From contig JAFJTR010000007.1 of NCBI GenBank assembly GCA_022559985.1, positions 558,001-622,000 on the forward strand: DNA of 64,000 nt, written 5' to 3'. This document shows positions 34,555 through 44,754 of the stretch, piece after piece (within the stretch, counting starts at the first letter, position 1; every line of letters begins with the position of its first letter). Both the position numbers and the translations under genes were made by a program. This DNA is from Parastagonospora avenae f. sp. tritici 18332-5 (Eukaryota; Ascomycota; Dothideomycetes; Pleosporales; Phaeosphaeriaceae). Below the pieces are notes generated by a model. It worked only from the letters and a program-made list of their open reading frames with translations. It was not told where the DNA came from and ran no database searches.

Positions 34555-36543
34555 ATGGTTTCTCTCGCCGCGACCAACCGCGGCAGCCTAAAGCGCAAGA
34601 ACCCCGACGCCTCGTCCGACGCCGAAAACAACAACTCGAGCGAGCTCAAACGCCGCCGCGTCGCATTCAATCCCGAAGTAGACGTACGGATACTCCGAGA
34701 CGAGGATGAAAAGAGCTTGGAACTGGTGCACGAGGAGGTGAGACGTGCGATAGAGAAGCACGCAGCAGGCGAGAAGGCGGCATACGATGTGATCAAGGGA
34801 CTGTTCAGAGAAAACCCAAGAACTTCCGGCTCAACTTCTACCGCGCTCCTCCAGAAATACATCGTCGCCCTGACCAACCACGTCCACCTGCTCGACTTCA
34901 CCTGCAAGGGGCTGGTGCATGCCATCATCGACTGTAGCTGGGTAGCCCGCCATGAGAGCTTCGTGCGCTCGTACCGCGCCTTCCTACACTCCCTTCTCTC
35001 AATTCAGTCAGGCTTCATGTCGACAGTCCTACAATCGCTCAACGGCATGTTCCTCAAGATGCCTTCTGTCAATTCTAGGCAGCGAGACGATCCGCCCATC
35101 GAACGCGTACGTTTGGAATCGCGGATACACGATTGCCTCCGATCAATCCTGCGCCACAACTCCATGGCCAGCTCGTTCCTAGCACCATCTCTCGCCTCAA
35201 ATTTTCCCTACCCAGACGACGACGCAAAGACACATGTGCAGTACATTCGGAACATTCTGAGGATTGCCGAGTATTGTCCAGAGCTCAAGGGCGAAGTGTT
35301 TTCTCTTGTCACGGACAAGCTGGTCAAGATTGATGTGCAGATCCAAGTGGACATGGAAGAATTGGAAGATGACATTGAGGAGCGCTTGGTGGGGGATGCC
35401 ATCAACGAGGCAGAGGACGATGACAGCGATAATGAGTCGATCTCAAGTGAAGAGAGCTTGGATCCAGAAGAGCAGCGTCTGAAGGATCTCCGACAGGCAG
35501 TCAGCAAATTGGACACCATCATGGATCTCCTCTTCACCCATTACGACAACGTTTTCGCTGCAGACCGATTCGAAGCTGACGAGCTTTTTGAGAGTTTGCT
35601 CTCCCAATTTGCAAGCACCATCCTCCCCACCTACCGCTCCCGACACACCCAGTTTCTCCTCTTCCACTTCAGCCAAACCTCCGCCGACCGCACCGAGCAA
35701 TTCGCTGGCGCATGTTCGCATATCGCCTTCGATCAAAACCGCCCCCACATCCTCCGCGTCACCGCCGCCGCATACCTCGGCTCCTTCATCGCGCGTGGCG
35801 CTCACGTCCGACCCGACACTGTCCGCGCCGTCTTCGACCTTCTCTGCCACCACCTCGAGATCCAGCGCGCCATGCACGAATCCTCATGCAAAGGCCCCGA
35901 CCTCCGCCGTTACGGCACATACTACGCCATCTCACAGGCCCTGCTCTACCTCTTCTGTTTCCGCTGGCGCGACCTCATCGTCACACCCGACATGATCACC
36001 CCAACGGACGAAGACATCATCTACCACGAAGGTGACTTTACATGGTACAACAACACCCAGGATACCATCCGCCGCAACATCTTCTCCAAACTCAACCCCT
36101 TGAAGATCTGCGCGCCAACGATTGTTGCGCAGTTCGCCCGCGTCGCGCATCACCTACGCTTCCTATACGTCTACCCGCTCATCGAAACGAACAAGCGCGT
36201 GCGCCTCGCGCGCAGTCTGGCGAGCGGATATCTCCACGGTCTGGGTGGCAGAGAAACGGCGCTGAGTACGAAAAAGGGTGAGGACACCTTCTTGCTCGAT
36301 GCGTATTTCCCGTTCGACCCGTATGTCTTGCCGCGGAGCAAGAGGTGGCTCGAGCAGGATTACGTTACGTGGAAGCCGGTGCCGGGGATGAGTATGGATA
36401 AAGGGGATGACGATGAAGAGGAGGAAGATGACGACGACGACGACGACGATGAGAGCGAGTCGGATTCAGACTCTGATATCCAGGAGCCGGATGAGGCGGT
36501 TAATGAGGATGTTGATGACGGAAGTACCGAGACGAGTGTTTGA
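34555..36543 (+). CDS. RRN3: RNA polymerase I initiation factor RRN3 (TIF-IA)
   Basis: Single exon, 662 residues from the ATG at 34555. The HEAT-like helical body is recognisable (IVALTNHVHLLDF, VLRFDPHYDN-type segments such as LFTHYDNVFAADRFEADELF, TQFLLFHFSQ, RVTAAAYLGSFIARG, and LNPLKICAPTIVAQFARVA). An internal acidic patch (about residues 280-305) and a strongly acidic tail (runs of Asp/Glu with Ser) are typical. RRN3 binds RNA polymerase I and the core factor so that rDNA transcription can start. The basic N-terminal patch (LKRKNP, LKRRRV) is a likely nuclear signal. Confidence 0.93.
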   Translation: MVSLAATNRGSLKRKNPDASSDAENNNSSELKRRRVAFNPEVDVRILRDEDEKSLELVHEEVRRAIEKHAAGEKAAYDVIKGLFRENPRTSGSTSTALLQKYIVALTNHVHLLDFTCKGLVHAIIDCSWVARHESFVRSYRAFLHSLLSIQSGFMSTVLQSLNGMFLKMPSVNSRQRDDPPIERVRLESRIHDCLRSILRHNSMASSFLAPSLASNFPYPDDDAKTHVQYIRNILRIAEYCPELKGEVFSLVTDKLVKIDVQIQVDMEELEDDIEERLVGDAINEAEDDDSDNESISSEESLDPEEQRLKDLRQAVSKLDTIMDLLFTHYDNVFAADRFEADELFESLLSQFASTILPTYRSRHTQFLLFHFSQTSADRTEQFAGACSHIAFDQNRPHILRVTAAAYLGSFIARGAHVRPDTVRAVFDLLCHHLEIQRAMHESSCKGPDLRRYGTYYAISQALLYLFCFRWRDLIVTPDMITPTDEDIIYHEGDFTWYNNTQDTIRRNIFSKLNPLKICAPTIVAQFARVAHHLRFLYVYPLIETNKRVRLARSLASGYLHGLGGRETALSTKKGEDTFLLDAYFPFDPYVLPRSKRWLEQDYVTWKPVPGMSMDKGDDDEEEEDDDDDDDDESESDSDSDIQEPDEAVNEDVDDGSTETSV

Positions 36544-36920
36544 TCTACCTTCCTTTCTCCTAACTTTTTTGCGGGATCTCTGGCGTTATGCATTTATTTG
36601 GGGCATAGCAAACTGGCGCTATGGGTTACGGGCATATATCTGGCGCAATCTCTTTGGGTCGAAGATACAACAGCGATCTGAACTTATTTGCGGGTGGGTT
36701 ATATGACTTTGACGATATTTGGTGGGATAACATGACATGGCTAGCTAGACGGTTTCTTTAGCAGCTGTACAAACATGGCAAAATAAAAAGTTAATACAAT
36801 GTACTTGCTTGCATTCGCATTTGAGATTCCGATATGATTTCTCCATATCGATCGATTACTATTGCCTTCCAAAATCCCGCACGTCCCTCTAAGCTTTTGA
36901 ACGCCTTGCTCATTCGCCTC
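36544..36920. other. convergent 3' flanks
   Basis: About 380 bp between the ends of RRN3 and the kinase gene; nothing else seen. Confidence 0.5.
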
Positions 36921-39900
36921 TCATATTCCAGCACCACTCCCATTCCTGCCTACCATCCTAACCGTCCCCGTCTCTTCTGCCCCAGCACCTACATCGGTAT
37001 TGTCGGCCTCCTCAACGACCTCACTCAACCTCATCGCCCGCAGTAAATCCCTACCCGCTCTGGTTCCATCCCTCAGCTCCACACTGCTCTTGAGCAACAA
37101 CTCGGCCAACCCTTCGCCGCCATTACACAGTAATTCCGGATTGACGCCCTGGGGTACGGGGAAGTCAAGCAACGGCCGACCATTCGGACCAGCGCTGACT
37201 CTACTCTTGCGGAACTCCGAGGGATTGAGAGGATAGTCGGAATCGGACGAGTACGGGTACTCGGTATCATCTTCGCCGCCGACGCCAAGCCCAGAAAACT
37301 GGCTATCTGTGCGGCGGCCAGCTTGGCGGAATTTCTGGAGATGAAGGCGTTCGAAAACATCCCATAAGTCGTCGACGTCGTCCTCTTCAAGAGAGGTGTC
37401 GGTTGTGACGCTCATGGGCGGCGATTGATCGTCTGAGCCAAGGTTGTATGCGTGGCTGTGGGACCACCCGTCCCAGAGCGACGCTTGAGACCTCTGACCG
37501 GGACGGTGTTGTGGTGCAGAAGAGACGCTTTGGGGTGGGAACTCTTTTCGGACTTGGCTGGCCGAGCTGACACCCCTCGCATGCATCTGTCCCATTTGGC
37601 CATTGGCATCTTGTTGCTGTGGCGTCAAGAGCCCTGGTACCGTCTGGTTTGGCTCTGACTTGCTCTGGAAGTGGTAGCTCGTACGACGGTTGTTCTGCGA
37701 GAGTTGGACTTGGTCTTCAAGGTTGAAGGGGTTGTCATTGACATTGTTAGCAGTGTTAATTGCATCAGAGCCGGACGTGGAGGGTCTGTAAGTGTCGACC
37801 ATGGCCATGTCAAGATCGATCACGGAGGTACGCAGCGGAGAATCTGGTGAATTAGAGACTCGCGGAAAGTCGTCTGACTCCGCATTGGCGAGCATAGTCG
37901 CAGCTTGTCGAAGACTGGGCCGGAAGCCGGGCCCTAGAGTGGGTGAAGAGGCAGCTTGGCTACCCGTGGGACTTCGCATGGGAAATGAGAAGTCTTGCGT
38001 CTTGCGGCTGTCTTCTTCAATCGTTGGAAACGAAAATTCCTGGGTCTTGCGACTGTCCTCTTCGATCTTGGGAAATTTCCACTCTCTGGTCTCGCGTCTC
38101 GTCGACTTTCGGTTTCGTGAAGCATCGTAGTTTCCTTCAGCCATTGCGGCATCGAACGTCCACTCCACTGTGCGTCTGTTCGGCTTCGGGGGCTGAGCAG
38201 CGGCGAACGTCCACTCCATAGTCTCTCGCTTCGGCTGTGGAGGTGGCTGTTCGGCAGCAAAAGACCACTCCATCGTCTTGCGGTTTGCTTGTTGTGACGG
38301 AAACGACCATGCCATGGTATCACGTTTTTCTGAACCTCCCTCCGAGCCGGGATACTTCCAGTCCCTTGTAGCACGCTTTGTGAGCTCCTCTTCCTGGAGG
38401 AGTGCATCACGTGCCTCCTCTTCCGCCATCTCACGCAGGATGCTCTTCATGCGACCTGCCCGAATCGTGGGGACTTCACCCAAATCGATACCGGGCTCAT
38501 CCGGCATGGGCATGGAAAAGTCCAGGTCAATGACTGTTTCCCGATTGGGCGCGCCAGGATTGAAGTCGCGGAGCACGAGGTCTGACGGCGGTCGGCCATT
38601 CGTGACTTCTTCCCCATCGACCATGCTATATCGATACGGCGTTGTGCTCACATCAAACAGCTTGTTCAGTCGGTTCTGACCTCTCACAATTGACTCTTCT
38701 TTGAATCGAGCCTGCAATTGCTCGAAACGACCCATGTCCTCGATAGGGGGAAGATTGATGCCTGCAAATTGTCCAGATGCTGCAAAAGGATCCGCAAATT
38801 GCGGTGCATGCTCTTGCTCAAACTCTTCGGTTGTGCTGAAGGACCAATCGTCGTCGTCGTCCTCATCCTCAGACGAAGAAAGGGGATCGGGCGCTTGCGC
38901 ACCATATGGATTGAACAGCGATGCACGCGCACCACCTGATTGCTCCCACTTGTAGTACTCCTCGACAAGCTTGACAAGTGTGAAGGTCGGATACAGCTTA
39001 GTCGACCCCGCAATGTATGGGTGTTCGAGAATTTGATCTGGAGTTGGTCGCTGCGTCGGATCGGGTTGGAAGATGAAGGCGAGGAAGTCTTTGAGATCTT
39101 GCGAGAAGCGATCGCCCTCCAGTTCAGGAGCGCCAGCATTCGGTAGCTCCAATTGGGCAATCTTGTAATGCGGTGGGAATCCACTAGCCATCTCGTGTAT
39201 CGTACATCCATATGCCCAGATATCAATCTCGTTGCCGTAATGTATCTCCTTTGGCTGCAGTGGGTTGCGTGGATCGGCGTCCTTGACCCATTCTTGTTGG
39301 AGCTCGGGAGCCATCCATGCTGGTGTTCCAACAATGGTGGATCGCTTCGACTTTTGCGGTTCGAGCGTACCCGAAACACCAAAATCACACAATTGCACTC
39401 GACCGTCTTCCAGAATGAGTACATTGTTCGTCTTCAAATCTCGATGCAGCACACCAGCTTCGTGGACATATTTCAGACCCAAAGCAAGTTCGCGTGCGAT
39501 CGGAATGATGAACTTCTCCGGCAGTCCTGGTCCCGGGTCCTTGATGGCATGTGTCGGCTTCATCAGGGTATTGACACTACCACCGCTGGCATACTCGCTG
39601 ACAATCCACAGCTCATTGTGCACTGTCCGCGCCTCCTCGATGATGTTGACATACGGACGCGCTCTGCTGTCCCTGAGTTGCTGCAAGATATCAATCTCCT
39701 TGATGGTCTGTGCCAAGTTCTCAGTCGTCATCTCTTGGTAGTCCTGGTTATCGATGTCGATAATCTTGATCGCAACAAGACCTCCATGCACTCTACTTCT
39801 GCCCTTGTAGACGCGCCCATAAGCACCTTTGCCAATCAACTCGAAGAATTCATATGGCGGTGGCTCCTTGTCTCCACCACGCTTCGCACGCTCGGCTACC

Positions 39901-40631
39901 AGCTCTTCCATCTGCTTGGCCTCTGCCACTGCGCGCAACTTGGTGCCTCCCGTAGGCGGCTGTAGCCGCGAGGGCTCGAAGCTCAGGCGTGCGGGCTCCA
40001 TGCTTTTGCTTGTGCTTGTGATCCACTCTTCAAGGTTCGCAATACGTAGGGCGTCAGCCTGGCCGTCTTGCTCGCTCTCCGACTCAGCGATGCACCAGAG
40101 CGGACTATCGAGGCCACCAAGGCTACTAGTAAAGCTTGGGATTCTGGGTATTGGTGGAGGTGCGCGGGCAGGAGGACAGGGACTGTTGTCGGAGAAGAGT
40201 GCGTAGTCGTTGGTGGGATCAGACCACGAGCGTCGGTGACTCTTTGGGGTGGCCTCGGGATCTGATGGGCGCAAGCCGGGGCTCGAGTTCGCGGTAGGAA
40301 GGCGCGATGACGATGACGAAGACGGCTCCGATGCGTCTTTAGGCGTATATACGGGGGTAGGAGGACACAGCGGGTTCGTGGGATCTAGAATGGGACTGGA
40401 GATGCTCGGTCGTGCAGATCCAGAGCCGTGGGATGATTTCGAGGACGGGCCCTTCTTGCCTTTGATAATTGTATCTGTCAGCTTGGTCCATGAGAAGGAT
40501 CGCGACGCTCTGGTGACAGGCACCACCACCGTTTCTGGCGAGTTCGGCGGGGTGTAGTCGCCCATTGGGATCAAGTGGTCGACATCGCTAATCGACTGCT
40601 TGAGCTTGAGAATGGCCTCGTTCTCGAGCAT
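36921..40631 (-). CDS. STE20/GCK-family serine/threonine kinase
   Basis: One long ORF, 1236 residues from the first ATG at 40631 (the frame extends upstream only to non-ATG codons). The catalytic domain lies at about residues 270-545: IGKGAYGRVYKG, VAIKIID, HRDLKTNNVLI, DFGVSG, GTPAWMAPE. The short insert and the activation segment match germinal-centre kinases such as fungal Nak1/Kic1, which act in polarity and septation. The N-terminus is Ser/Pro-rich. Residues about 752-885 carry eight copies of an [R]xTx[E/D/A][W/F]x[F/Y] motif (see findings). The C-terminus (DVDDLWDVFERLHLQKFRQ and ELLLKSSVELRDGTRAGRDLLRAM) looks folded. The exact orthologue is not certain. Confidence 0.88.
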   Translation of the reverse strand: MLENEAILKLKQSISDVDHLIPMGDYTPPNSPETVVVPVTRASRSFSWTKLTDTIIKGKKGPSSKSSHGSGSARPSISSPILDPTNPLCPPTPVYTPKDASEPSSSSSSRLPTANSSPGLRPSDPEATPKSHRRSWSDPTNDYALFSDNSPCPPARAPPPIPRIPSFTSSLGGLDSPLWCIAESESEQDGQADALRIANLEEWITSTSKSMEPARLSFEPSRLQPPTGGTKLRAVAEAKQMEELVAERAKRGGDKEPPPYEFFELIGKGAYGRVYKGRSRVHGGLVAIKIIDIDNQDYQEMTTENLAQTIKEIDILQQLRDSRARPYVNIIEEARTVHNELWIVSEYASGGSVNTLMKPTHAIKDPGPGLPEKFIIPIARELALGLKYVHEAGVLHRDLKTNNVLILEDGRVQLCDFGVSGTLEPQKSKRSTIVGTPAWMAPELQQEWVKDADPRNPLQPKEIHYGNEIDIWAYGCTIHEMASGFPPHYKIAQLELPNAGAPELEGDRFSQDLKDFLAFIFQPDPTQRPTPDQILEHPYIAGSTKLYPTFTLVKLVEEYYKWEQSGGARASLFNPYGAQAPDPLSSSEDEDDDDDWSFSTTEEFEQEHAPQFADPFAASGQFAGINLPPIEDMGRFEQLQARFKEESIVRGQNRLNKLFDVSTTPYRYSMVDGEEVTNGRPPSDLVLRDFNPGAPNRETVIDLDFSMPMPDEPGIDLGEVPTIRAGRMKSILREMAEEEARDALLQEEELTKRATRDWKYPGSEGGSEKRDTMAWSFPSQQANRKTMEWSFAAEQPPPQPKRETMEWTFAAAQPPKPNRRTVEWTFDAAMAEGNYDASRNRKSTRRETREWKFPKIEEDSRKTQEFSFPTIEEDSRKTQDFSFPMRSPTGSQAASSPTLGPGFRPSLRQAATMLANAESDDFPRVSNSPDSPLRTSVIDLDMAMVDTYRPSTSGSDAINTANNVNDNPFNLEDQVQLSQNNRRTSYHFQSKSEPNQTVPGLLTPQQQDANGQMGQMHARGVSSASQVRKEFPPQSVSSAPQHRPGQRSQASLWDGWSHSHAYNLGSDDQSPPMSVTTDTSLEEDDVDDLWDVFERLHLQKFRQAGRRTDSQFSGLGVGGEDDTEYPYSSDSDYPLNPSEFRKSRVSAGPNGRPLLDFPVPQGVNPELLCNGGEGLAELLLKSSVELRDGTRAGRDLLRAMRLSEVVEEADNTDVGAGAEETGTVRMVGRNGSGAGI

Positions 40632-41292
40632 GATTGCGCGTGTAGTTGAGTCGCAGACGAGTGTTGTCAAGGGTGACACATGGTGGCGAGAAGAGGAAAC
40701 GGCATACTCACGAGTCTAGCTGAGTTCACTTCGTGCGCTGCACCAGGTGAAAGCTCATGGCGAGGGGTCGTGTACGGTGAGGGTGAGCGTTTGCCAACAT
40801 TCACGAGCCTCTACGATCACACCACGAACGTCCCTTATCTTGAAAGGAGGAAATCAACAAGTAAAAAGACACTATCATTACAAAAGGATCATGAGGAGAA
40901 GGAAACAGATGTCATCGCGATGCCGTCCGGCGGAGAAACTTTGGCGTCTTCATATGCGAAACAAGGGTCTCGAAGCTCGTCGTTGCACAAGCTGCCGATC
41001 TGCCAAGCCAAAGCGGCAGCGCCAGTCTAATCGAGACTAGCGCGCCCCGCCTTCCACCGTTGAACGTTGTGCCTGACATCATTAGCGCCATCATCGCCCG
41101 CCTGGCCAACTTTCTTGTTATGAAGACATGGTGGTAGCCATGATGATGCATATAGTCACTGTGCAAAAACACCATCTTCTGGTCCCATAGCTTACTCGGT
41201 TCCATACTGAACTACCCATCTTCCATTAGGTCCCATAATTCACCACTATATCAGACTCATCTAGAATATCAACCATACCTATACCCGTCAAG
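40632..41292. other. divergent promoter region
   Basis: 660 bp between the divergent kinase and Lys/Pro/Ala-rich protein genes; no supported gene. Confidence 0.5.
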
Positions 41293-41964
41293 ATGGTCGC
41301 CCAACCCATCGGCACCAAGAAAGCCATCCCAGGCGCCGTCTCTAAGAAATCCACGCCAACACCCGTCCGCAAAGCCCCCATCGCCTCCACTACCGCAAAG
41401 AAGCCCATCACTTCGACCATCACAACCAAGAAACCCATTCCAGCTACAGTCGCAGCGCAGAAGAAGAAACCCATCCCAGCAGCAGTGACTACACAAAAGA
41501 AGAACCTGCCTGCAGCGGCTAAGAAACAACAACACATTCCCACTCCACCATCCCAACAGTCATGGCTTACTAAAGCTACAAATGGCGCTGGTGCAGCTAT
41601 ATCGAGCACGACGTCTGCTGCAGCGGCGGGCGTGGGCAAAGCTGCTGGTGCTGTAGTGACGGCGGCTGGCAACGGTGTTGCGGGTGCTGGAAAAGGGGCC
41701 GGAGTATCGTAAGTGTTTTTTATTTTCCTGTCCACCACACTTAATAACAATTCCGCCAGCATCGCAAACACATCTCGCTCGTGGGGCGACCTGGTTCGCG
41801 AATACGGCAACTCGCTCAAAGACATGACAGGTGCGGCGGGCAGTCGAGCACCAACAAAGGGGAATCCTTTAGGCTTGTCGACGGGTGGTGGAGGTGGAGC
41901 TGCCAGTACGGCTGTGAGTTCGACGAGGGGAAAGGGCACGGCGAGTAATCCTTTGGGATTGTAA
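41293..41964 (+). CDS. Lys/Pro/Ala-rich low-complexity protein
   Basis: Exons 41293-41708 and 41760-41964 (51-nt intron) give 206 residues. The N-terminal 85 residues hold about five imperfect repeats of the type KKPIPAxV with Lys-Lys pairs. Then comes an Ala/Gly-rich hydrophobic stretch, and after the intron a more ordinary segment (RSWGDLVREYGNSLKDMTGA) and a Gly/Ser tail ending SNPLGL, a motif also seen earlier as GNPLGL. I do not recognise a family. The composition suggests a disordered, possibly nucleic-acid- or membrane-associated protein. Confidence 0.6.
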
Positions 41965-42370
41965 GAAAGGACAAGATGGCGGGTGTGTGATTACGACGAG
42001 GTTTTGAATAAACATGAGGCGTTGGGCATACACAAGGTTTACCGAAAAGCAATCCACGAAATTACGATTTTACACCGCTGTTGACTTGTAGGCTCGACGA
42101 ACTCCGCGTGGCGTTATGGACATAGTAATATCGTGGCGATTCCCTCGTGTAGCCGCCCAGCTCACATGTAGTCTAAACCACGGAAGCTTTGTCAATGTCA
42201 CTGTAGCCCTGTAATGTTCTGTAAAAACTTTTGTCACTACAAGTCCTCTTACTTTCACCGCGCCTTGCGCACGTGTGGCATAGGGCCCAAGCTCACCACC
42301 TCTAGTGTATAAGTACCGCTCGCCCCCCTGACATCTACCACTCATCCTCACACTCGATGTTCTCTCCATC
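41965..42370. other. intergenic spacer
   Basis: About 400 bp between genes on the same strand; nothing recognised. Confidence 0.45.
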
Positions 42371-42710
42371 ATGTTCGCAACTCTCGACCATAAGAATTGG
42401 AACCATTTGACCGAGATCATCAACCACTCCTGGACTTTCGCACAGCTTCTGAGGTACGTTTGCTTCCCACGAACTAACTACTACCACACAATACCTGTGG
42501 GAAAAAGTCGGCATTGCACCACAGGCTTTCAAAGCCCCCACGACGTCAACACTTTTACAGTTGGGTTGCAGCAAATTTGCATCGCACTCCGTCCAGGTGG
42601 CGCAGCGTCTCTGCGCTTGGATCGAGCGATACTCGGAAACTGGCTTCTTCCTCTGGTTTCGCCCGTCCAAGTCACTCGCAACCATTCCAGGCATTCCTCT
42701 GTCGAGGTAA
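42371..42710 (+). CDS. possible small hypothetical protein
   Basis: A tentative model: exon 42371-42453 (MFATLDHKNWNHLTEIINHS...) joined over a GTACGT...GCAG intron to 42572-42710, giving 73 residues ending PSKSLATIPGIPLSR. The joined peptide has a sensible amphipathic and hydrophobic pattern. The intron is long (118 nt) with a CTAAC branch far from the acceptor, and other splicings are possible. No family is recognised. Confidence 0.3.
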
Positions 42711-43499
42711 AAACCTTCTTGGGTCCCTGGGCGCATGAATTGAGCTGGCTCACATGTGATTCGGTCGTAGACGTTATTGTGCGCCGGCGTACATAGTCTT
42801 ATCGCAACTGGGAATAGCGGGAGTCCGCCAGAGGAGCCTCTGGACGAGTGTGCCCGCTGCGGAGTCGTTGTGCCGATGGCAAGTCCGTCTATGAGGACTC
42901 TTCGAACGCTGCAGAATGTTTTGTCGAAACAGAAATCGACTCAAAGGCGATCGAGCCTACTCAAATCTTATGGGCCTTTATACCCTCTATCTTGAACGCA
43001 TGTTGAGCTAGCTCTTCATGCAATGCTCAATATCGCCAACAGAGCTTTCGCGCAGATAGCAAGTCCATATACGATGACTCTGCAAGGCAGTAACAGGTTT
43101 TCATAACTTGTCTTTTTCATTGAGTACGCAGCCGCATGGTTCCGCCTCGAGGATGAAGCAAAAAATCAAGTGTGCCGCAGCAAATGTTGTCTGACGGTGA
43201 TGGCCTGTAACACAATTTTCTTGGGAACACAGTCCAAGCTAGACGTGGAAGAGAACACGAGGTAGAACATGAAAGGGAACGAGATACTTTCAAGTGTGAA
43301 CATACTGACTTTTAATCGACTGAAGACTGAAGAGATTCTGAGCAGAACCATAAGCAAGCAACGGACGGTGTCCGTGTCGCTGTAGCAAACCTGCAGCCGC
43401 CTAGCTCTGAAAAGCAACCTCCGTGTCGTTGCCCTCAGCGGTCTGCACACTCGTCGTGATGAATGCGCGCCAGAGCTCTGATGTCAAATTCTTCGCCGT
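42711..43499. other. intergenic spacer with a weak internal duplication
   Basis: About 790 bp without a supported gene. The block GCAAGTCC...TATGA/CGATGACTC...GCAG occurs at about 42880 and again, diverged, at about 43060. Confidence 0.4.
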
Positions 43500-44260
43500 T
43501 CATCCACCGTTGTAGAACATGATGTTGTCTTCCGCCTCGTTGGTAATGCCGATTTTCGTCAGACTAAGAAACCTAGAGCAAAGCGACTGTCCCATGAAAT
43601 CTTTTGCCTTTTGCAGACCAGCTGTCGTGTAAGCTTCAGCGATCATGGCAGAGGGCTCGACGGCTCTAATGGCAACACGCTGAGCGGGGAGCAAATTCTG
43701 CACCCATGCAGCATCTCGGCATCCAACCTGGAAGGTGTTGAGTTTGTATACCAGAGTCGCTGTCTCGGAGTAGATTTGTCGGCAGACTTCAGGTAGATGA
43801 AACGCCATAGGAATACGCCGCTCTCTTTCCGTTTCTTTGAGGAGCCTTCGGTAGCCCTTCCGCATGATTTCATCTCGCGAGGCAACGGTTACGTGGGCCT
43901 GGAATGTACCGCCTTTGCTCCAACCGTCCCGCTCGATGGTGTTGCCACCCATGGCCAACTCCCAGATCGTATTCCTGGTTTCGCCGGGAAGTCGCAGTAA
44001 AGCCGAAGTCGTCGCGTTGTGTGCGGCCCTTTGCCTAAGTCAGTGTTGGAGAACTTGAGGAGTTTTTGCTGATACGAACATAGCCACAAGGTGGGTTGGT
44101 GTTTTACTCAGATCGACGAGCCCATTGTTAAGGACAGAGATGGACTTCTTGACTTGGCGAGCGGTCTTCTTCGTGGTCGTAGACTTGCTGATCTTTGTTT
44201 TGGTGCCAACTGTCGTTGATGGCTTGTTGCGCACTTGGCTTTATGTTTGCTCGGAGCCAT
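43500..44260 (-). CDS. small LRLPGELRN-family protein
   Basis: The main exon (up to about 44034, after a CTGACTTAG acceptor) encodes TSALLRLPGETRNTIWELAMGG and continues to 43500 with the family-like PEVCRQIYSETATLVYKLNTF. This F-box-like opening motif plus the CRQIYSE block defines a family common in pleosporalean fungi, usually 200-300 residues, with no known function. The first exon is unresolved: a Lys-rich frame (44234-44040) and an ATG at 44260 are candidates but I could not find a phase-correct donor. It is one of five family members in the window. Confidence 0.55.
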
Positions 44261-44477
44261 TGTCGCTGCAGTGTCAATTTTGGGAATATTGAAGGGGAAG
44301 GATGAAAAGGAAGAGGTGTCGTGGAAGAGTGGACGCCTTCTATAGCCACCTCACCTGTAGTGAAGTGACATATGATATGGCGGTGAAAGTGAAAGTGAAC
44401 GTGCTATTCCAAAGGTGAAGGCATCTTAGGGATGTGAAAGTGTCCGGCGAAAATTAGAATAGTTTGATTTTCAAGTG

Positions 44478-44697
44478 CCACTAGGTAGCGGCGAAATTCC
44501 TGTCTGCCTTCTCTAAGGAGAGGAAGTGAAAAGGCAGCCTGTTTATATTCAAAAATTGCTAGAAGAATAATATAGAGCATCTTGCAGTTGTATATATATT
44601 CAGGCTCCCTTAAGGTCATGACTTCTTTAACTTTTAAATCTGTTGACTTGTGTCGTGTAGGCGCGGAGCGGACACGAATTTTACCGCTACCTAGTGG
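44478..44697. mobile_element. MITE-like element, copy 1
   Basis: 220 bp bounded by terminal inverted repeats of about 29 bp. The left end CACTAGGTAGCGGCGAAATT matches the reverse complement of the right end (CACTAGGTAGCGGTAAAATT), continuing CCTGTCTGC against CGTGTCCGC. It has no coding capacity and is AT-rich inside. A second, more diverged copy lies at 46269-46476. The two flank the GH114 gene. A clear target-site duplication is not visible beyond a possible TG. Confidence 0.7.
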
Positions 44698-44754
44698 TGC
44701 TAGAAGCCGAATGACATTTGCGATCGTCCTTCATCAGCGATGGAATTAGTGAGG

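Noticed and set aside
41226..41939. Long minus-strand ORF with hydrophobic, Ala/Pro-rich sequence
   Set aside because: It is the shadow of the plus-strand Lys/Pro/Ala-rich gene, whose intron and start context are convincing.
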